Position numbers and translations under genes: made by a program | Origin: Campylobacter showae | Lineage (GTDB): Bacteria; Campylobacterota; Campylobacteria; Campylobacterales; Campylobacteraceae | NCBI RefSeq assembly: GCF_004803815.1 | Contig: NZ_CP012544.1 | Span: 1,860,001 to 1,924,000 of the forward strand | Direction: 5' to 3' | DNA: 64,000 nt | Notes under the pieces: model-generated | Told to the model about the DNA's origin: nothing | What the model saw: the letters and a program-made list of their open reading frames with translations, nothing else | Databases searched by the model: none | In this document: piece after piece, positions 56,048 through 64,000 of the stretch | Layout: each line of letters begins with the position of its first letter | Numbering within the stretch: position 1 is the first letter of the stretch

Positions 56048-57088
56048 TTAGCTTACCGCCCTCCCCGCCAAATTTATAATAAACGTACCAAACCGACCTT
56101 CGGCGCCGCTGCCGCGCGGACGATTTAAAATTTTATCCTTGCTTAGATAAAATATACCGTTTTTGCTCGCAAACAGCATGTATTCTTGGTGGCCGGAGCG
56201 AAAATTTAGCGGCGTATAGGGCTCGTTTGCAGCCTCAAACCTCTCGCCGTCCATGAACACCGCGCCCGCGGCGGGATCGTAAAGAAACTCTATACCGGCG
56301 TTTGGCTCCACGAGATACATCTGCTCGCTAGGCGTGAAATTTAGCCTCTCGCCGCCCTTATAAACGCTGCGTCCGTCGCTCAGCCAATTATCGATCAGGC
56401 GAAAGTGCGCGGGCAGCTCGGGGCCGTCTTCGTATATGATTTTTCGCCTTATCTGCTTTAGATTTTTTGCGTCCGCGCCCGCTAAAATTTTACCCTCGTA
56501 AAATACCCGCTCGCCGTCGGTTGCGACATAAGGACTCTCGGTCAGTGGCGAGATGGGCGCGCTAGTATCCAGCCTAGCGTATGGATAGTTATACTCCTGC
56601 GGCCACTTTGAGAGCCCAAAGGCGTGGAAAAATACCTTGTAAATGTAGCTTATCGCGCCGCCCGTGCGCTGCGTGACGTCCGAGCAGAAGTAGCTCACGC
56701 GCCCGTCGCTGTAGTAGCGAGAGCCGATCTTTTGCGTGCGGGCGGGATCTAGCCCCGACATCTTGCGAGCGCCGCAAAATACGCTACTAGCGTCCATGCC
56801 GACGTTTGTGTAGGAGTATCTGCCGGTATCAAGCGCGCGAAAGCTCGCCGCGTCCGCACCGCCCTCTAGCTCGTAGGGAGCGAGATTCCAAGAGCGTAGG
56901 TAAATTTTGCCGCCGATATTGTAGTAACCCCCGATCTTTTGCGCGTCCGCGGGCAGCTCGCGCGAGCGGTCATACACCGATAGCTCATAGATGAAAACGA
57001 GCGAGACGAAGAGCGGCACGAAAAGTACCGCAAAGAGCAGCTTTAGCGCCTTTTTATCAAATTTACTTAAATTATTCGCCTTTTTCAT
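56048..57088 (-). CDS. DKNYY-family-like membrane-anchored protein (possibly frameshifted near its end)
   Basis: 346 aa: one N-terminal transmembrane helix (LLFAVLFVPLFVSLVFIYE), then repeated short units of the form GxYYxxGxxIY / YYSDGRVSYF / YVATDGERVFYEG / WLSDGRSVYKGGERL / FASKNGIFYLSKDKI, resembling DKNYY-type tyrosine repeats. Function unknown. The last dozen residues (FIINLAGRAVS) do not fit the pattern, whereas the +2 frame over the same bases continues convincingly into the next fragment, so the real product may be about 480 aa. Confidence 0.6.
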   Translation of the reverse strand: MKKANNLSKFDKKALKLLFAVLFVPLFVSLVFIYELSVYDRSRELPADAQKIGGYYNIGGKIYLRSWNLAPYELEGGADAASFRALDTGRYSYTNVGMDASSVFCGARKMSGLDPARTQKIGSRYYSDGRVSYFCSDVTQRTGGAISYIYKVFFHAFGLSKWPQEYNYPYARLDTSAPISPLTESPYVATDGERVFYEGKILAGADAKNLKQIRRKIIYEDGPELPAHFRLIDNWLSDGRSVYKGGERLNFTPSEQMYLVEPNAGIEFLYDPAAGAVFMDGERFEAANEPYTPLNFRSGHQEYMLFASKNGIFYLSKDKILNRPRGSGAEGRFGTFIINLAGRAVS

Positions 57089-57190
57089 AAGGCAATTATA
57101 TATCTTGCTAGTTTAAAATGTTGGAAATTTAAAAGCGTTTGCAGGGAAATTTTAAAATTTAGGCTGCGGTAAATTTGACGCCCAAAAGCG

Positions 57191-57265
57191 GCGGGTAAAT
57201 TTGACGGCAAGCCAAAGCTCAAATTTACCCGCATTTGCGCGAAACGACGCAAGCTTCGCGCAAAT
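57191..57265. terminator. Two tandem stem-loops after uraA
   Basis: GCGGGTAAATTT (57191-57202) with AAATTTACCCGC (57221-57232), and ATTTGCGCGAA (57233-57243) with TTCGCGCAAAT (57255-57265). Both stems are perfect. They lie just beyond the uraA stop on the minus strand. Confidence 0.65.
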
Positions 57266-57270
57266 TTAAC

Positions 57271-58512
57271 TTAGTATCCGTCAAAATGCTTGGTCTTCGG
57301 TAGCACCAAATTTAGCGTGATACCAATAATCGCGCCAAGTCCCACGCCGCTAAAACTCATCGCGCCAAAATCCAGCACCATGCCGCCGATCGCGCAGACG
57401 AAGATGAGCGCGACGATGATCATATTGCGCGGCTCGGCCAGATCCACGCCGTTTTTGATCAGAGTCTCCATGCCCACGCTCGCGATGATACCAAAAAGCA
57501 GCAACATGATGCCGCCGATGACGGGAGCGGGGATCGTGGAGAGCGCGGCGCCAAGCTTGCCCACGAAAGCTAGCAGTATCGCCGCAAGCGCGGCAAAGGT
57601 CATGATGGCGGGATTGTAGGCCTTGGTGATGCTGACCGCACCCGTAACCTCTGAGTAAGTGGTGTTCGGCGGTCCGCCAAAGCAGCCAGCTAACGACGTC
57701 GCGAGCCCATCGCCCAGCAGCGTGCTTTTAAGCCCCGGATTTTTTAGGAAATTTTCCTTCGTGACGTTGCTGATCGCAAGCATATCGCCGATGTGCTCGA
57801 TCGCGGGCGCGATAGCGATAGGCACCATGTAGATCACGGCTTCGAGCTTAAAAACCGGCGCGGTGAAATTTGGCAGCGCAAACCACGGCGCGGACAAAAT
57901 CGGCGTAAAATCCACGATCCCGACAAACAGCGACGCGCAATATCCCGCCGCGATGCCGCACAGGATCGGCACGAGGCGCAGCATACCGCGGCCAAACATC
58001 ATCACGACGATAACCGCCGAGAGCGAGATAAGCGCGATAGTAAGCGACTGCCCCTGCGTATAGAGCGCCTCTTTGCCCTTGCCCATGACCATATTTACGG
58101 CCGCGGGCGAGAGGATGAGGCCGATCGTCATGATCACGGGGCCGACGACCACGGGCGGTAAAATTTTATGCAAAAACCCCTCGCCTTTAAGCCTAATGAG
58201 CAGGCTCAGAACCACGTAAAAAAGCCCCGCCGCGATCACCCCGCTCATCGTTGCGGCAATGCCCCACTCTTTCACGCCAAAGCTAAGCGGCGCGATGAAC
58301 GCGAAACTGGACGCGAGAAAGATCGGCGGGACGTTTTTGCGCGTGATTAGCTGAAACAGCAGCGTGCCGATGCCCGCCGTAAACAGCGCCACGGACGTAT
58401 CAAGCCCCGTTAATATCGGCACGAGTACTAGCGCGCCAAACGCGACAAATAGAAACTGTACGCCAACCAGAGCGTCTTTAAACCTTAGATTGTAGCCTTC
58501 GTATTTTTCCAT
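57271..58512 (-). CDS. uraA: Uracil/xanthine permease (NCS2 family)
   Basis: 413 aa with about 12-14 membrane segments of the nucleobase-cation symporter-2 fold. Key segments: VFLASSFAFIAPLS, the substrate-site Glu region MVPIAIAPAIEHIGDMLAIS, and FGGPPNTTYSEVTGAVSITK with a second conserved Glu. UraA imports uracil with a proton; xanthine/uric acid transporters of the same family usually carry a different motif around the second Glu, so uracil is favoured. Monocistronic. Confidence 0.88.
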   Translation of the reverse strand: MEKYEGYNLRFKDALVGVQFLFVAFGALVLVPILTGLDTSVALFTAGIGTLLFQLITRKNVPPIFLASSFAFIAPLSFGVKEWGIAATMSGVIAAGLFYVVLSLLIRLKGEGFLHKILPPVVVGPVIMTIGLILSPAAVNMVMGKGKEALYTQGQSLTIALISLSAVIVVMMFGRGMLRLVPILCGIAAGYCASLFVGIVDFTPILSAPWFALPNFTAPVFKLEAVIYMVPIAIAPAIEHIGDMLAISNVTKENFLKNPGLKSTLLGDGLATSLAGCFGGPPNTTYSEVTGAVSITKAYNPAIMTFAALAAILLAFVGKLGAALSTIPAPVIGGIMLLLFGIIASVGMETLIKNGVDLAEPRNMIIVALIFVCAIGGMVLDFGAMSFSGVGLGAIIGITLNLVLPKTKHFDGY

Positions 58513-58699
58513 ATTTTCCTCTTTTTATTTTGCGACTTATTTTTTGACTCTTGAAATTTGCAGCATTTGTCTTGTTTTTGCGGCCAAATTTAAACTCGGC
58601 GCGATTTTAAAATTCGTGAAATTATAACATATCGGCGACGATTACGGCGACGAAAATGCGCCGTTTTAGGCAAATTTTTCGAGCAAATTTTAAATTTAC

Positions 58700-59170
58700 G
58701 CGCCCAGATCCGCACCTTTAAGATGCCAAATTTAGCTTGGTTAAATTTAGCGTTGCAGATTGTGTTCTTTGAGTAAAAAAACAACCGTTTGAGGTTGTTT
58801 TTTTACTTTGTTGTAAAGGGGGTGGGGGCTTGAATGGCGAAGTCGCTCCCCACCCCCTTTAATCCCCCCCCCCTCCCCCTACGACACTTTTCTTCGTAGA
58901 GGCAACTTGTTGCCGTCTTGTAACGAGCGAAGTGAAGTTAAGGGTGGCGACATAGCTTCGCTGACGCAAAGCGTCGCGAGTTTTGTAAATTTTGATGGAG
59001 TTAAATTTATAAATTTGTAAATTTGACTTCAAATTTGAGCGTAAAGAGTCAAGGCGAAGTGTTTTTGTTCTAGGCGAGGCGGATTTAAATTTTACGACGG
59101 GAGCTATCTCGTCGGTAGTGACCTAGTAAAATTTAAATCCAACGAAGTATAGAGCAAAAAGACAAGCCGC
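58700..59170 (+). repeat. Composite multi-hairpin intergenic element (copy I region)
   Basis: Within the 657-bp gap 58513-59169. In order: CGCCCAGATCCGCACC arm, AAAACAACCG-TTTG-AGGTTGTTTT hairpin, 13-bp stem (58815-58827 / 58848-58860) with 20-nt loop GCTTGAATGGCGAAGTCGCT, a C-run, the GCGAC/GTCGC hairpin (58943-58978), then an AAATTT-rich linker where the second arm is missing, then the 121-bp hairpin. The first 190 bp of the gap show nothing else. Confidence 0.78.
59051..59170 (+). repeat. 121-bp hairpin element, copy I
   Basis: AAGGCGAAGTGTTTTTG, TAGGCGAGGC, and at right AACGAAGTATAGAGC, AAAAAGACAAGCCGC. Inner arms 59081-59095 and 59126-59140 (GGATTTAAATTTTAC and its complement) are a perfect 15-bp stem. 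The right end touches the dxr stop codon. Confidence 0.8.
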
Positions 59171-60273
59171 TATTTAAGTAGCTTTTCCGCCCACGCTCTC
59201 ACTTCTAAATCCACTTCAAATATCTTACCCTCGCTCTCAATCTTCTCGTTTTCAAACCTCTTTGCAGCGGCCAAAACCGTTCGCGAGATGTCCAAAAATC
59301 CGCACTCGCCGCGCAAAAATTTATACACGGCCACTTCGTTTGCTGCATTTATCGCAACGCCGAGATCTGGGTTTTGCAAAGCTTGATCTTTTAGCGAAAA
59401 GATAGGATATTTTTTCAAATTTATCTCGCCGAATTTTATGTTTTTTAGAGTTTTTAGATCCAAATTCGGCACGATTTGCACATCGGCGGCGTTCAAATTT
59501 AGCACTCCGTCCTCGCCCAAAATCGCGTGCGCGATAGCTAAAATCATATCGGTTTTGGATAGGTGCGCCGTAGTCGAGCCGTCTGCAAACTCCACCAGCG
59601 CGTGCACCGTGGACGTGCGCTCGATGAGTGCCTCGATATCCCGCACGCCGTAGAGCCAAAAAGCCTCCAGCACCTCAAAAAGCTTGTTCGCCATCGTTGC
59701 GCTGTCGATCGTGATTTTTGCGCCCATGCTCCAGTTGGGATGCTTTAGCGCGTCTGCGGCGCGAGCGTCTTTTAGGGCTTTTAGCGGGGTTTTGTAAAAG
59801 GCGCCGCCCGAGGCCGTGATGACCAGCCTAGCGACCGGGGTTTTGTTCGCGAGCAAGAATTTAAGCCCGAAATGCTCGCTATCTATCGGATTTATCGCGC
59901 CCCTGTCTAAAAATTTGCCGCCCGCGACGAGGCTTTCTTTATTAGCAAGCGCCAGCTTTTTGCCCAGCTTTTGCGCGGTTAGGCTCGGAGCAAGCCCCGC
60001 AAAGCCCACTAGAGAGTTTACGACGCGCTCGCTCTCGCACTCTTTTAGCATATCGCAGATGCCCTGCGCGCCGGCAAAAACGTGTTTGTGTTTTACCAAT
60101 TTAGCAAATTTTGGTTCGGCGATACAGACGAATTTGGGCTTAAATTCGGCGATTTGCTCGTTTAAAAGCTCGTAGTTTGACGCGCAACTCAGCGCCTCGA
60201 CGCTAAGGCCGAATTTGCGGGCTAGATTTAGGGTGTTCGTCCCGATCGAGCCCGTCGAGCCCAGCACTACCAC
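59170..60273 (-). CDS. dxr: 1-deoxy-D-xylulose 5-phosphate reductoisomerase
   Basis: 367 aa. It converts DXP to MEP in non-mevalonate isoprenoid synthesis. NADPH loop VVLGSTGSIGTNTL at the N-terminus, LANKESLVAGG, the catalytic/substrate regions DSEHFGL, TASGGAFYKTP and HPNWSMGAKITIDSATMANK, and AINAANEVAV near the C-terminus. The start is a GTG 7 bp inside cdsA; no ATG is available. It is the standard pairing with cdsA. Confidence 0.96.
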   Translation of the reverse strand: MVVLGSTGSIGTNTLNLARKFGLSVEALSCASNYELLNEQIAEFKPKFVCIAEPKFAKLVKHKHVFAGAQGICDMLKECESERVVNSLVGFAGLAPSLTAQKLGKKLALANKESLVAGGKFLDRGAINPIDSEHFGLKFLLANKTPVARLVITASGGAFYKTPLKALKDARAADALKHPNWSMGAKITIDSATMANKLFEVLEAFWLYGVRDIEALIERTSTVHALVEFADGSTTAHLSKTDMILAIAHAILGEDGVLNLNAADVQIVPNLDLKTLKNIKFGEINLKKYPIFSLKDQALQNPDLGVAINAANEVAVYKFLRGECGFLDISRTVLAAAKRFENEKIESEGKIFEVDLEVRAWAEKLLK

Positions 60274-60998
60274 GATAGCGTCCAGAGCATCGCCGCGACG
60301 CCAAACAGATAGCCGTCGACGCGGTCAAGCATCCCGCCGTGGCCCGGCAGTAGCGTGCCACTATCTTTGACGCCCGCTCGGCGTTTTAAGTAGCTCTCGA
60401 AAAGATCGCCCCAAACGCCGAAAGTCGCAACCAAAAACGCCGTAATGAGGCTATGCCAAAAGCTATCGGTTAGCACCCAGCCAAAGCCCGCGCCAAAGAC
60501 CGTAGCCACGGCGATACCGCCAGCCACACCCTCCCAAGTTTTGTTCGGCGAAGTCTCGCTAAAGGCGTGTTTGCCGCAAAATTTGCCGACGAAAAACGCC
60601 CCGCTATCGCACGCCACGACCGTTAAAATCAGCCACGCCAAGTAGCCCACGCCGTACTGCGAATAAAGCATCCAGATGAGAAAAATCGGTGTCATCGGAT
60701 ACAAAAACGGTAGCGCGGGCGTTAGATTTTCGCTCTTAAAATGCGCGAGAAAACTAACCACGAGCAAGACCGCTAAAATAGCGATAAATACGGGGTTTGA
60801 AAAGGGCGTGAGTAGGTAAAAAATAACCGCTATGAGAGCAAGAGAGCCGCCTTGCAGGCCGTAGAGCTTTTGCGCTTCGCCAAAGGCCGTGTAAAGCACA
60901 AAGCCTAATATGGCGAAATTTAACAGATAACTATCGACGAAAAAGATGAGCAAAACCGCCGCAAATAGCGCGACGCCGGTGATTATACGCGTTTTCAT
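60267..60998 (-). CDS. cdsA: Phosphatidate cytidylyltransferase
   Basis: 243 aa integral membrane enzyme that makes CDP-diacylglycerol from phosphatidate and CTP for phospholipid synthesis. Six to eight hydrophobic segments and the family signature near the C-terminus, with KRRAGVKDSGTLLPGHGG followed by MLDRVDG, in which the Asp residues bind metal and CTP. VVACDSGAFFVGKFCGKH and SPNKTWEG are also conserved. AAAAAAGGAAAA precedes the ATG. Confidence 0.95.
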   Translation of the reverse strand: MKTRIITGVALFAAVLLIFFVDSYLLNFAILGFVLYTAFGEAQKLYGLQGGSLALIAVIFYLLTPFSNPVFIAILAVLLVVSFLAHFKSENLTPALPFLYPMTPIFLIWMLYSQYGVGYLAWLILTVVACDSGAFFVGKFCGKHAFSETSPNKTWEGVAGGIAVATVFGAGFGWVLTDSFWHSLITAFLVATFGVWGDLFESYLKRRAGVKDSGTLLPGHGGMLDRVDGYLFGVAAMLWTLSW

Positions 60999-61330
60999 GA
61001 TTTTTCCTTTTTTGAGTAACGATTGTATAAAATTTTCGCTTAAAAGCGCCGAAATTTGAGGCGAATTTGCGCTTGCTCGCTCGCTTTAGACGGCGGTTAA
61101 ATTTGATAATTTATTTTTGCTTGAAACGGGCGGTAAATTTGACAGATTTGGGTTAAATTTTACCGAGCGAGGCTTGTAGCTTTAGTGCAAATTTGACGAT
61201 CTGTGATGAAATTTACTCTCGCTAAAAACAGCTGCTTAAATTTAGCGAATAAAAGCTCAAATTTGATCTAAATCGAGCCAAATTTGACCGCCGCGCAGCA
61301 AAAAGCCCAGCCAAATTTGAACGAGAAAGC
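60999..61330. other. Non-coding gap upstream of cdsA
   Basis: 332 bp without a credible gene. Minus-strand TACAAT at 61027-61022 could be the -10 of cdsA. The rest is rich in AAATTTGA-like words (for example at 61130-61140, 61180-61195 and 61258-61320). Confidence 0.45.
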
Positions 61331-61693
61331 TTAAATTTTAAGATCAAGATGCTGAAATACGGGCGACGCCTGCGGGAAATCGTTAGCCGCGACGTGCTCC
61401 TCGGAGTTTTCTTCGTCCTCGTTCTCGGAGTCTGCGTTTTCGCCGTTTTGCTCCGAGGCGAGCTTGCCCTGCTCCTGCCTGCCTTTTTGCTTTTCGTGCT
61501 CGTTTTGGGGGTCGATTTTGTAGGTTTCCTCGGTCGGTCGCACCTCGGAGACCTCTTGTTTCTCGTCGCTTGCCAGCGATGCGGCGGCGATATTTTGCAG
61601 GTCAAATCTATTTTGGACGTCGGCGACCTTGTTTGAGACCATATTTACGTTTTGATTGATAAAAATCGTGTTGCCAAGGGGTGTTACAGCCAT
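61331..61693 (-). CDS. Small acidic protein of unknown function, conserved gene position
   Basis: 120 aa with an excellent AGGAGG ribosome-binding site, 14 bp after the NFACT gene. The first 45 residues look folded (MAVTPLGNTIFINQNVNMVSNKVADVQNRFDLQNIAAA). The remainder is Glu/Lys/Gln-rich and probably disordered or coiled. From memory, C. jejuni has a small coiled-coil protein at the same place between its NFACT gene and cdsA, so the position appears conserved. No function can be given. Confidence 0.7.
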   Translation of the reverse strand: MAVTPLGNTIFINQNVNMVSNKVADVQNRFDLQNIAAASLASDEKQEVSEVRPTEETYKIDPQNEHEKQKGRQEQGKLASEQNGENADSENEDEENSEEHVAANDFPQASPVFQHLDLKI

Positions 61694-61707
61694 TTTCGCC
61701 TCCTGTT

Positions 61708-63027
61708 TTAGTCATGCTTTGTTACTAATATCGTCTTAAAATTAATATAGTTTACATTTGCGCCGCTCGTAATTTTGACGTTGTTACGTTTGGTAAAATC
61801 AACCTCGTACGTCCCGCCACCTTTGACGCTAAAATTTACGCAAATTTTCGCCGCAAATCTCAAAATTTCCTCGCTCGGAGCGCTTTTTGCGGTTTTGATT
61901 ATGACGTGTGCGGACGGCAGGTCTTTTAGGTGCATCCAGACGTCGTCTTTTTTCGAGTTTTTTAGCAGCCAGACGTTGCCTTTTTCGTTGCGCCCGATGC
62001 TGATTTTATAGCCCTCGACATAAAAATCCTCGACATTTTGATTTTGCTCTTTTTGCTTTGCGGCGCGAGCTTTTTTAGGCGCTAGGATTTCTAGCTCTTC
62101 GACGCTTTTTGCTTCATTTACGAGCGTTTGTAAATTTGATAAAAACTCCAGCTTTTCGGTCAAATTTTGCCGCTCTATAACCAGCCCGGCCGCCTTTTGC
62201 TTTAGCCTTTTTGCTTTGGCAAACATCGCGTTTGCGGCGATTTTTGGGCTATCATCTAGCACTAGCCGCACCTCGCCTCGCTCGAAATCATTTAGCGTTA
62301 CCTCGCGCTCGTAGTCCCTTAACGCGTGTAAATTTGAGAGGATCAGCCCTGCGTTTTTGCTTAAAATTTCGCTTTGCGCATTTAGATCCGCTTCGTTTTC
62401 AAGACCTGACAAAATCTCGCTTAAATTTTGCATTTTGCGCTCTATCGCGGCCGATTTTACGGTGCGCAGATTTTCTAGCTTTGCGTTATTTACGCGCTTA
62501 AATTCCTCGCTAAAATACCGCGCAAAATCGGTTATCGGCGGCGTTTGGCGCTCTTTTATCGTTGCAGGCGGTAGCTCGAGTAGTTCGCGCCCCGGTTTTA
62601 TCACGCGAAAATTATTATCTATATGGCGCAAAGCCTCGACGATGACGCCTTTTTCATCCGTGATGATCGCGTTGGTAAATCGCCCCGTAAACTCCAAAAA
62701 CAGGCTCGAGGCAAGGCTCTTATACGAGCCTTGAAATTCGCACTCCAGCTTTAAAATTCTATTTCCTTCGGGTACGCTCAAATTTAAAATTTTCGCCCCC
62801 CAGAACCTCTTTTTAAGCGCGACGTCAAAGGGCGCTTTGTACTCTTTTACGTTTAAAAAATCTGGATTTGCGTAGATCGCGGAGTCAGACTTGCTAAGAT
62901 CAAAAAATAGCCCGAGCTCGCCGTCAAATTCTATAAATATAGCCATATCGCCCGAGCGTCTGATTGCGGTTATTTTTTTAAATTTGCCTAGAAAAGATTG
63001 TATTTGTTTTAAATTTGCGTATTTCAT
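61708..63027 (-). CDS. NFACT-family protein (RqcH/Rqc2-like, fibronectin-binding-type)
   Basis: 439 aa. An N-terminal NFACT-N region (IQSFLGKFKKITAIRRSGDMAIFIEFDG, SLFLEFTGRFTNAIITDEKGVIVEALRHI), a central coiled coil (about 205-320) and the C-terminal NFACT-R domain (YKISIGRNEKGN, KNSKKDDVWMHLKDLPSAHVIIKTAK). Bacterial RqcH homologues bind stalled 50S-peptidyl-tRNA and add Ala tails; related proteins were named fibronectin/fibrinogen-binding in pathogens. It seems to head the run NFACT, small protein, cdsA, dxr. Confidence 0.88.
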   Translation of the reverse strand: MKYANLKQIQSFLGKFKKITAIRRSGDMAIFIEFDGELGLFFDLSKSDSAIYANPDFLNVKEYKAPFDVALKKRFWGAKILNLSVPEGNRILKLECEFQGSYKSLASSLFLEFTGRFTNAIITDEKGVIVEALRHIDNNFRVIKPGRELLELPPATIKERQTPPITDFARYFSEEFKRVNNAKLENLRTVKSAAIERKMQNLSEILSGLENEADLNAQSEILSKNAGLILSNLHALRDYEREVTLNDFERGEVRLVLDDSPKIAANAMFAKAKRLKQKAAGLVIERQNLTEKLEFLSNLQTLVNEAKSVEELEILAPKKARAAKQKEQNQNVEDFYVEGYKISIGRNEKGNVWLLKNSKKDDVWMHLKDLPSAHVIIKTAKSAPSEEILRFAAKICVNFSVKGGGTYEVDFTKRNNVKITSGANVNYINFKTILVTKHD

Positions 63028-63071
63028 AGCCGAAATTATAGCCTAAAATCGGGCCGAATTTTAAGCGTAAG

Positions 63072-63093
63072 AATAATATAATGATAATGTATT
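63072..63093 (+). promoter_or_regulatory. Promoter overlapping a Fur-like box before the TonB-dependent receptor
   Basis: AATAATATAATGATAATGTATT contains TATAAT (63077-63082) run together with GATAAT repeats resembling the Fur box GATAATGATAATCATTATC. It lies about 20-40 bp before the receptor's ATG, as expected for iron-repressed expression. Confidence 0.5.
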
Positions 63094-63113
63094 TTAAAAC
63101 GGAGAAAAAATAA

Positions 63114-64000
63114 ATGAACAAATTTAGCCTAAGTTTAGCGGCCTCGTCGCTGCTTTTAACTCAAATTTTCGCCGCCGACGTAGCGCTGCAAGGCGTCGAG
63201 ATTAGCGAGAGCGCGGATGATGGATACCGAGCCAAAACCAGCGAAGTAGGCAAAACGAATACGCCTATTTTAGAGATCCCGCAGACGGTAAACGTCGTAA
63301 CCCAGCAGCAACTAAAGGATAAAAAACCCGAAACTCTAGCCGAAAGCCTTCAAAACGTGAGCGGAGTTAGCTACGGAAACACCACGGGCGGTATCTTTGA
63401 CTCGATCATTAAGCGAGGCTTTGGCGGCGGACGCGACGGCTCGATCATGCGAAACGGCGTACCGGCTAGCGTCATGCATAGCTTTAACAAAACCGTAGAA
63501 AGCGTTGAGGTGCTAAAAGGCCCAGCTAGCCTGCTCTACGGCGCGCAAGAGCCCGGCGGCATCATAAATATGGTCACTAAAAAACCAAAATACGACTTCT
63601 CAAATGAAATTTGGGTCGGTATAGGCAACCATAACTACTGGAACGCGGGCTTTGACGCCACGGGACCGATCGCTGATAGCGGCTTTGCGTATAGATTTAT
63701 ATTTGATATGATGCAAAAAGACTACTGGAGGGAGTTTGGCGAATATAAAAACGTCCTCTTTGCGCCCTCTCTTTCTTATAAAGGCGATGATTACCGCATA
63801 AATTTAGCCTATACGCACACGCGCTCGACCGATCCGATCGACCGCGGTATGTATCTGGTGCCAAGCACGGGCAAGCTACTTCCGATAGATAAGAAAAGAC
63901 GCCTTGACGAGCCGTTTAATAAACTAAAAACCAGACTCGACACCGTGGACGTAAATTTTGAAAAAAATATCGGCGAGGACTGGCTACTGCGCGGCGCTTA
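63114..64000 (+). CDS. TonB-dependent siderophore receptor (5' part, runs off the window)
   Basis: The first 295 codons are present and open to the window's right edge. A signal peptide (MNKFSLSLAASSLLLTQIFA) leads to VALQGVEISE, a possible TonB box. The plug domain follows: ILEIPQTVNVVTQQQLKDKKPETLAESLQNVSGV, IIKRGFGGGRDGSIMRNGV, VEVLKGPASLLYGAQEPGGIINMVTKKP. The first barrel strands come next. The IPQTVNVV and GSI-type segments are typical of hydroxamate/catecholate siderophore receptors (FhuA/FoxA-like). Ligand unknown. GGAGAAAA ribosome-binding site. Confidence 0.93.
   Translation, partial: MNKFSLSLAASSLLLTQIFAADVALQGVEISESADDGYRAKTSEVGKTNTPILEIPQTVNVVTQQQLKDKKPETLAESLQNVSGVSYGNTTGGIFDSIIKRGFGGGRDGSIMRNGVPASVMHSFNKTVESVEVLKGPASLLYGAQEPGGIINMVTKKPKYDFSNEIWVGIGNHNYWNAGFDATGPIADSGFAYRFIFDMMQKDYWREFGEYKNVLFAPSLSYKGDDYRINLAYTHTRSTDPIDRGMYLVPSTGKLLPIDKKRRLDEPFNKLKTRLDTVDVNFEKNIGEDWLLRGA

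Noticed and set aside
57793-58350. Plus-strand frames rich in Arg/His/Asp opposite uraA
   Set aside because: Antisense shadow of the uraA coding sequence.
58590-58784. Minus-strand frame of 64 codons upstream of uraA
   Set aside because: Basic, low-complexity translation over AT-rich and repeat DNA with no ribosome-binding site.
61222-61605. Minus-strand frame rich in Arg/Thr/Ser overlapping the small acidic protein
   Set aside because: It is the alternative frame of the acidic gene, which has an AGGAGG site and a plausible folded N-terminus.

Overview
The window reads as a chromosome segment from a Campylobacter species (Campylobacterota). Support comes from the family-level content: a pseudaminic-acid/flagellin glycosylation cluster, a Campylobacter-type flagellin behind a sigma-28 promoter, a nikKMLQO nickel importer, a SapC-plus-type-I-secretion locus, short BioB, and the NFACT / small protein / cdsA / dxr gene order that I recall from C. 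jejuni. The mid-40s G+C (by eye) and the large DUF4214/RTX S-layer-like proteins point to an oral, S-layer-bearing species such as C. rectus or C. showae; that species assignment is inference.

Layout. 1-3.4 kb: minus strand, the 5' end of a ModA-like binding protein and a complete ECF-type nickel importer, nikK-M-L-Q-O. 3.8-8.2 kb: a Sel1/Hcp-like repeat protein with near-perfect 108-bp tandem repeats, and a subtilisin-like (S8) autotransporter. 8.4-16.9 kb: dcd, then the pseudaminic acid pathway pseB, pseC, pseF, a small membrane ORF, pseG, pseH, pseI and a Maf/DUF115 flagellin glycosyltransferase. 17.0-24.5 kb: a five-gene, mostly overlapping operon: wzm, wzt, a 1201-aa methyltransferase-glycosyltransferase-glycosyltransferase, gmd and rmd. 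This predicts ABC-exported, GDP-D-rhamnose-based polysaccharide. 24.5-25.2 kb: a decayed IS1595-like element with 13-bp terminal repeats and an 8-bp target duplication.

25.4-40.4 kb is the most striking region. A sapC/sapD/sapE/sapF-like type I secretion operon is bracketed by the outward-facing 5' ends of two large DUF4214/RTX S-layer-like genes; a third paralogue follows. This recalls the C. fetus sap locus, where the sapCDEF segment inverts. The SapC here carries an N-terminal extension resembling a REP-associated tyrosine transposase (HUH) fold that has lost its HxH motif. A strong internal ribosome-binding site precedes the SapC core. 40.8-51.2 kb: flaA, topA, bioB, crcB, a cation/proton antiporter, gltA, a CysQ-like phosphatase and a membrane protein. 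51.4-63.0 kb (all minus strand): tsaD, a secreted MORN-like protein, creD, a DKNYY-like protein that looks frameshifted, uraA, dxr, cdsA, a small acidic protein and an NFACT protein. The window ends inside a TonB-dependent receptor behind a Fur-like site.

A second theme is repeat DNA. I found nine copies of a roughly 121-bp hairpin element between genes. The ends are conserved; the inner stems differ in sequence but remain self-complementary. In every copy the ACAAGCC end faces the nearest gene boundary, either just after a stop codon or just before a start codon. Several copies belong to a 300-500 bp composite element containing a 20-nt-loop hairpin whose stem has changed by compensating substitutions. 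I know of no named family that matches. No rRNA or tRNA gene and no CRISPR array was recognised.
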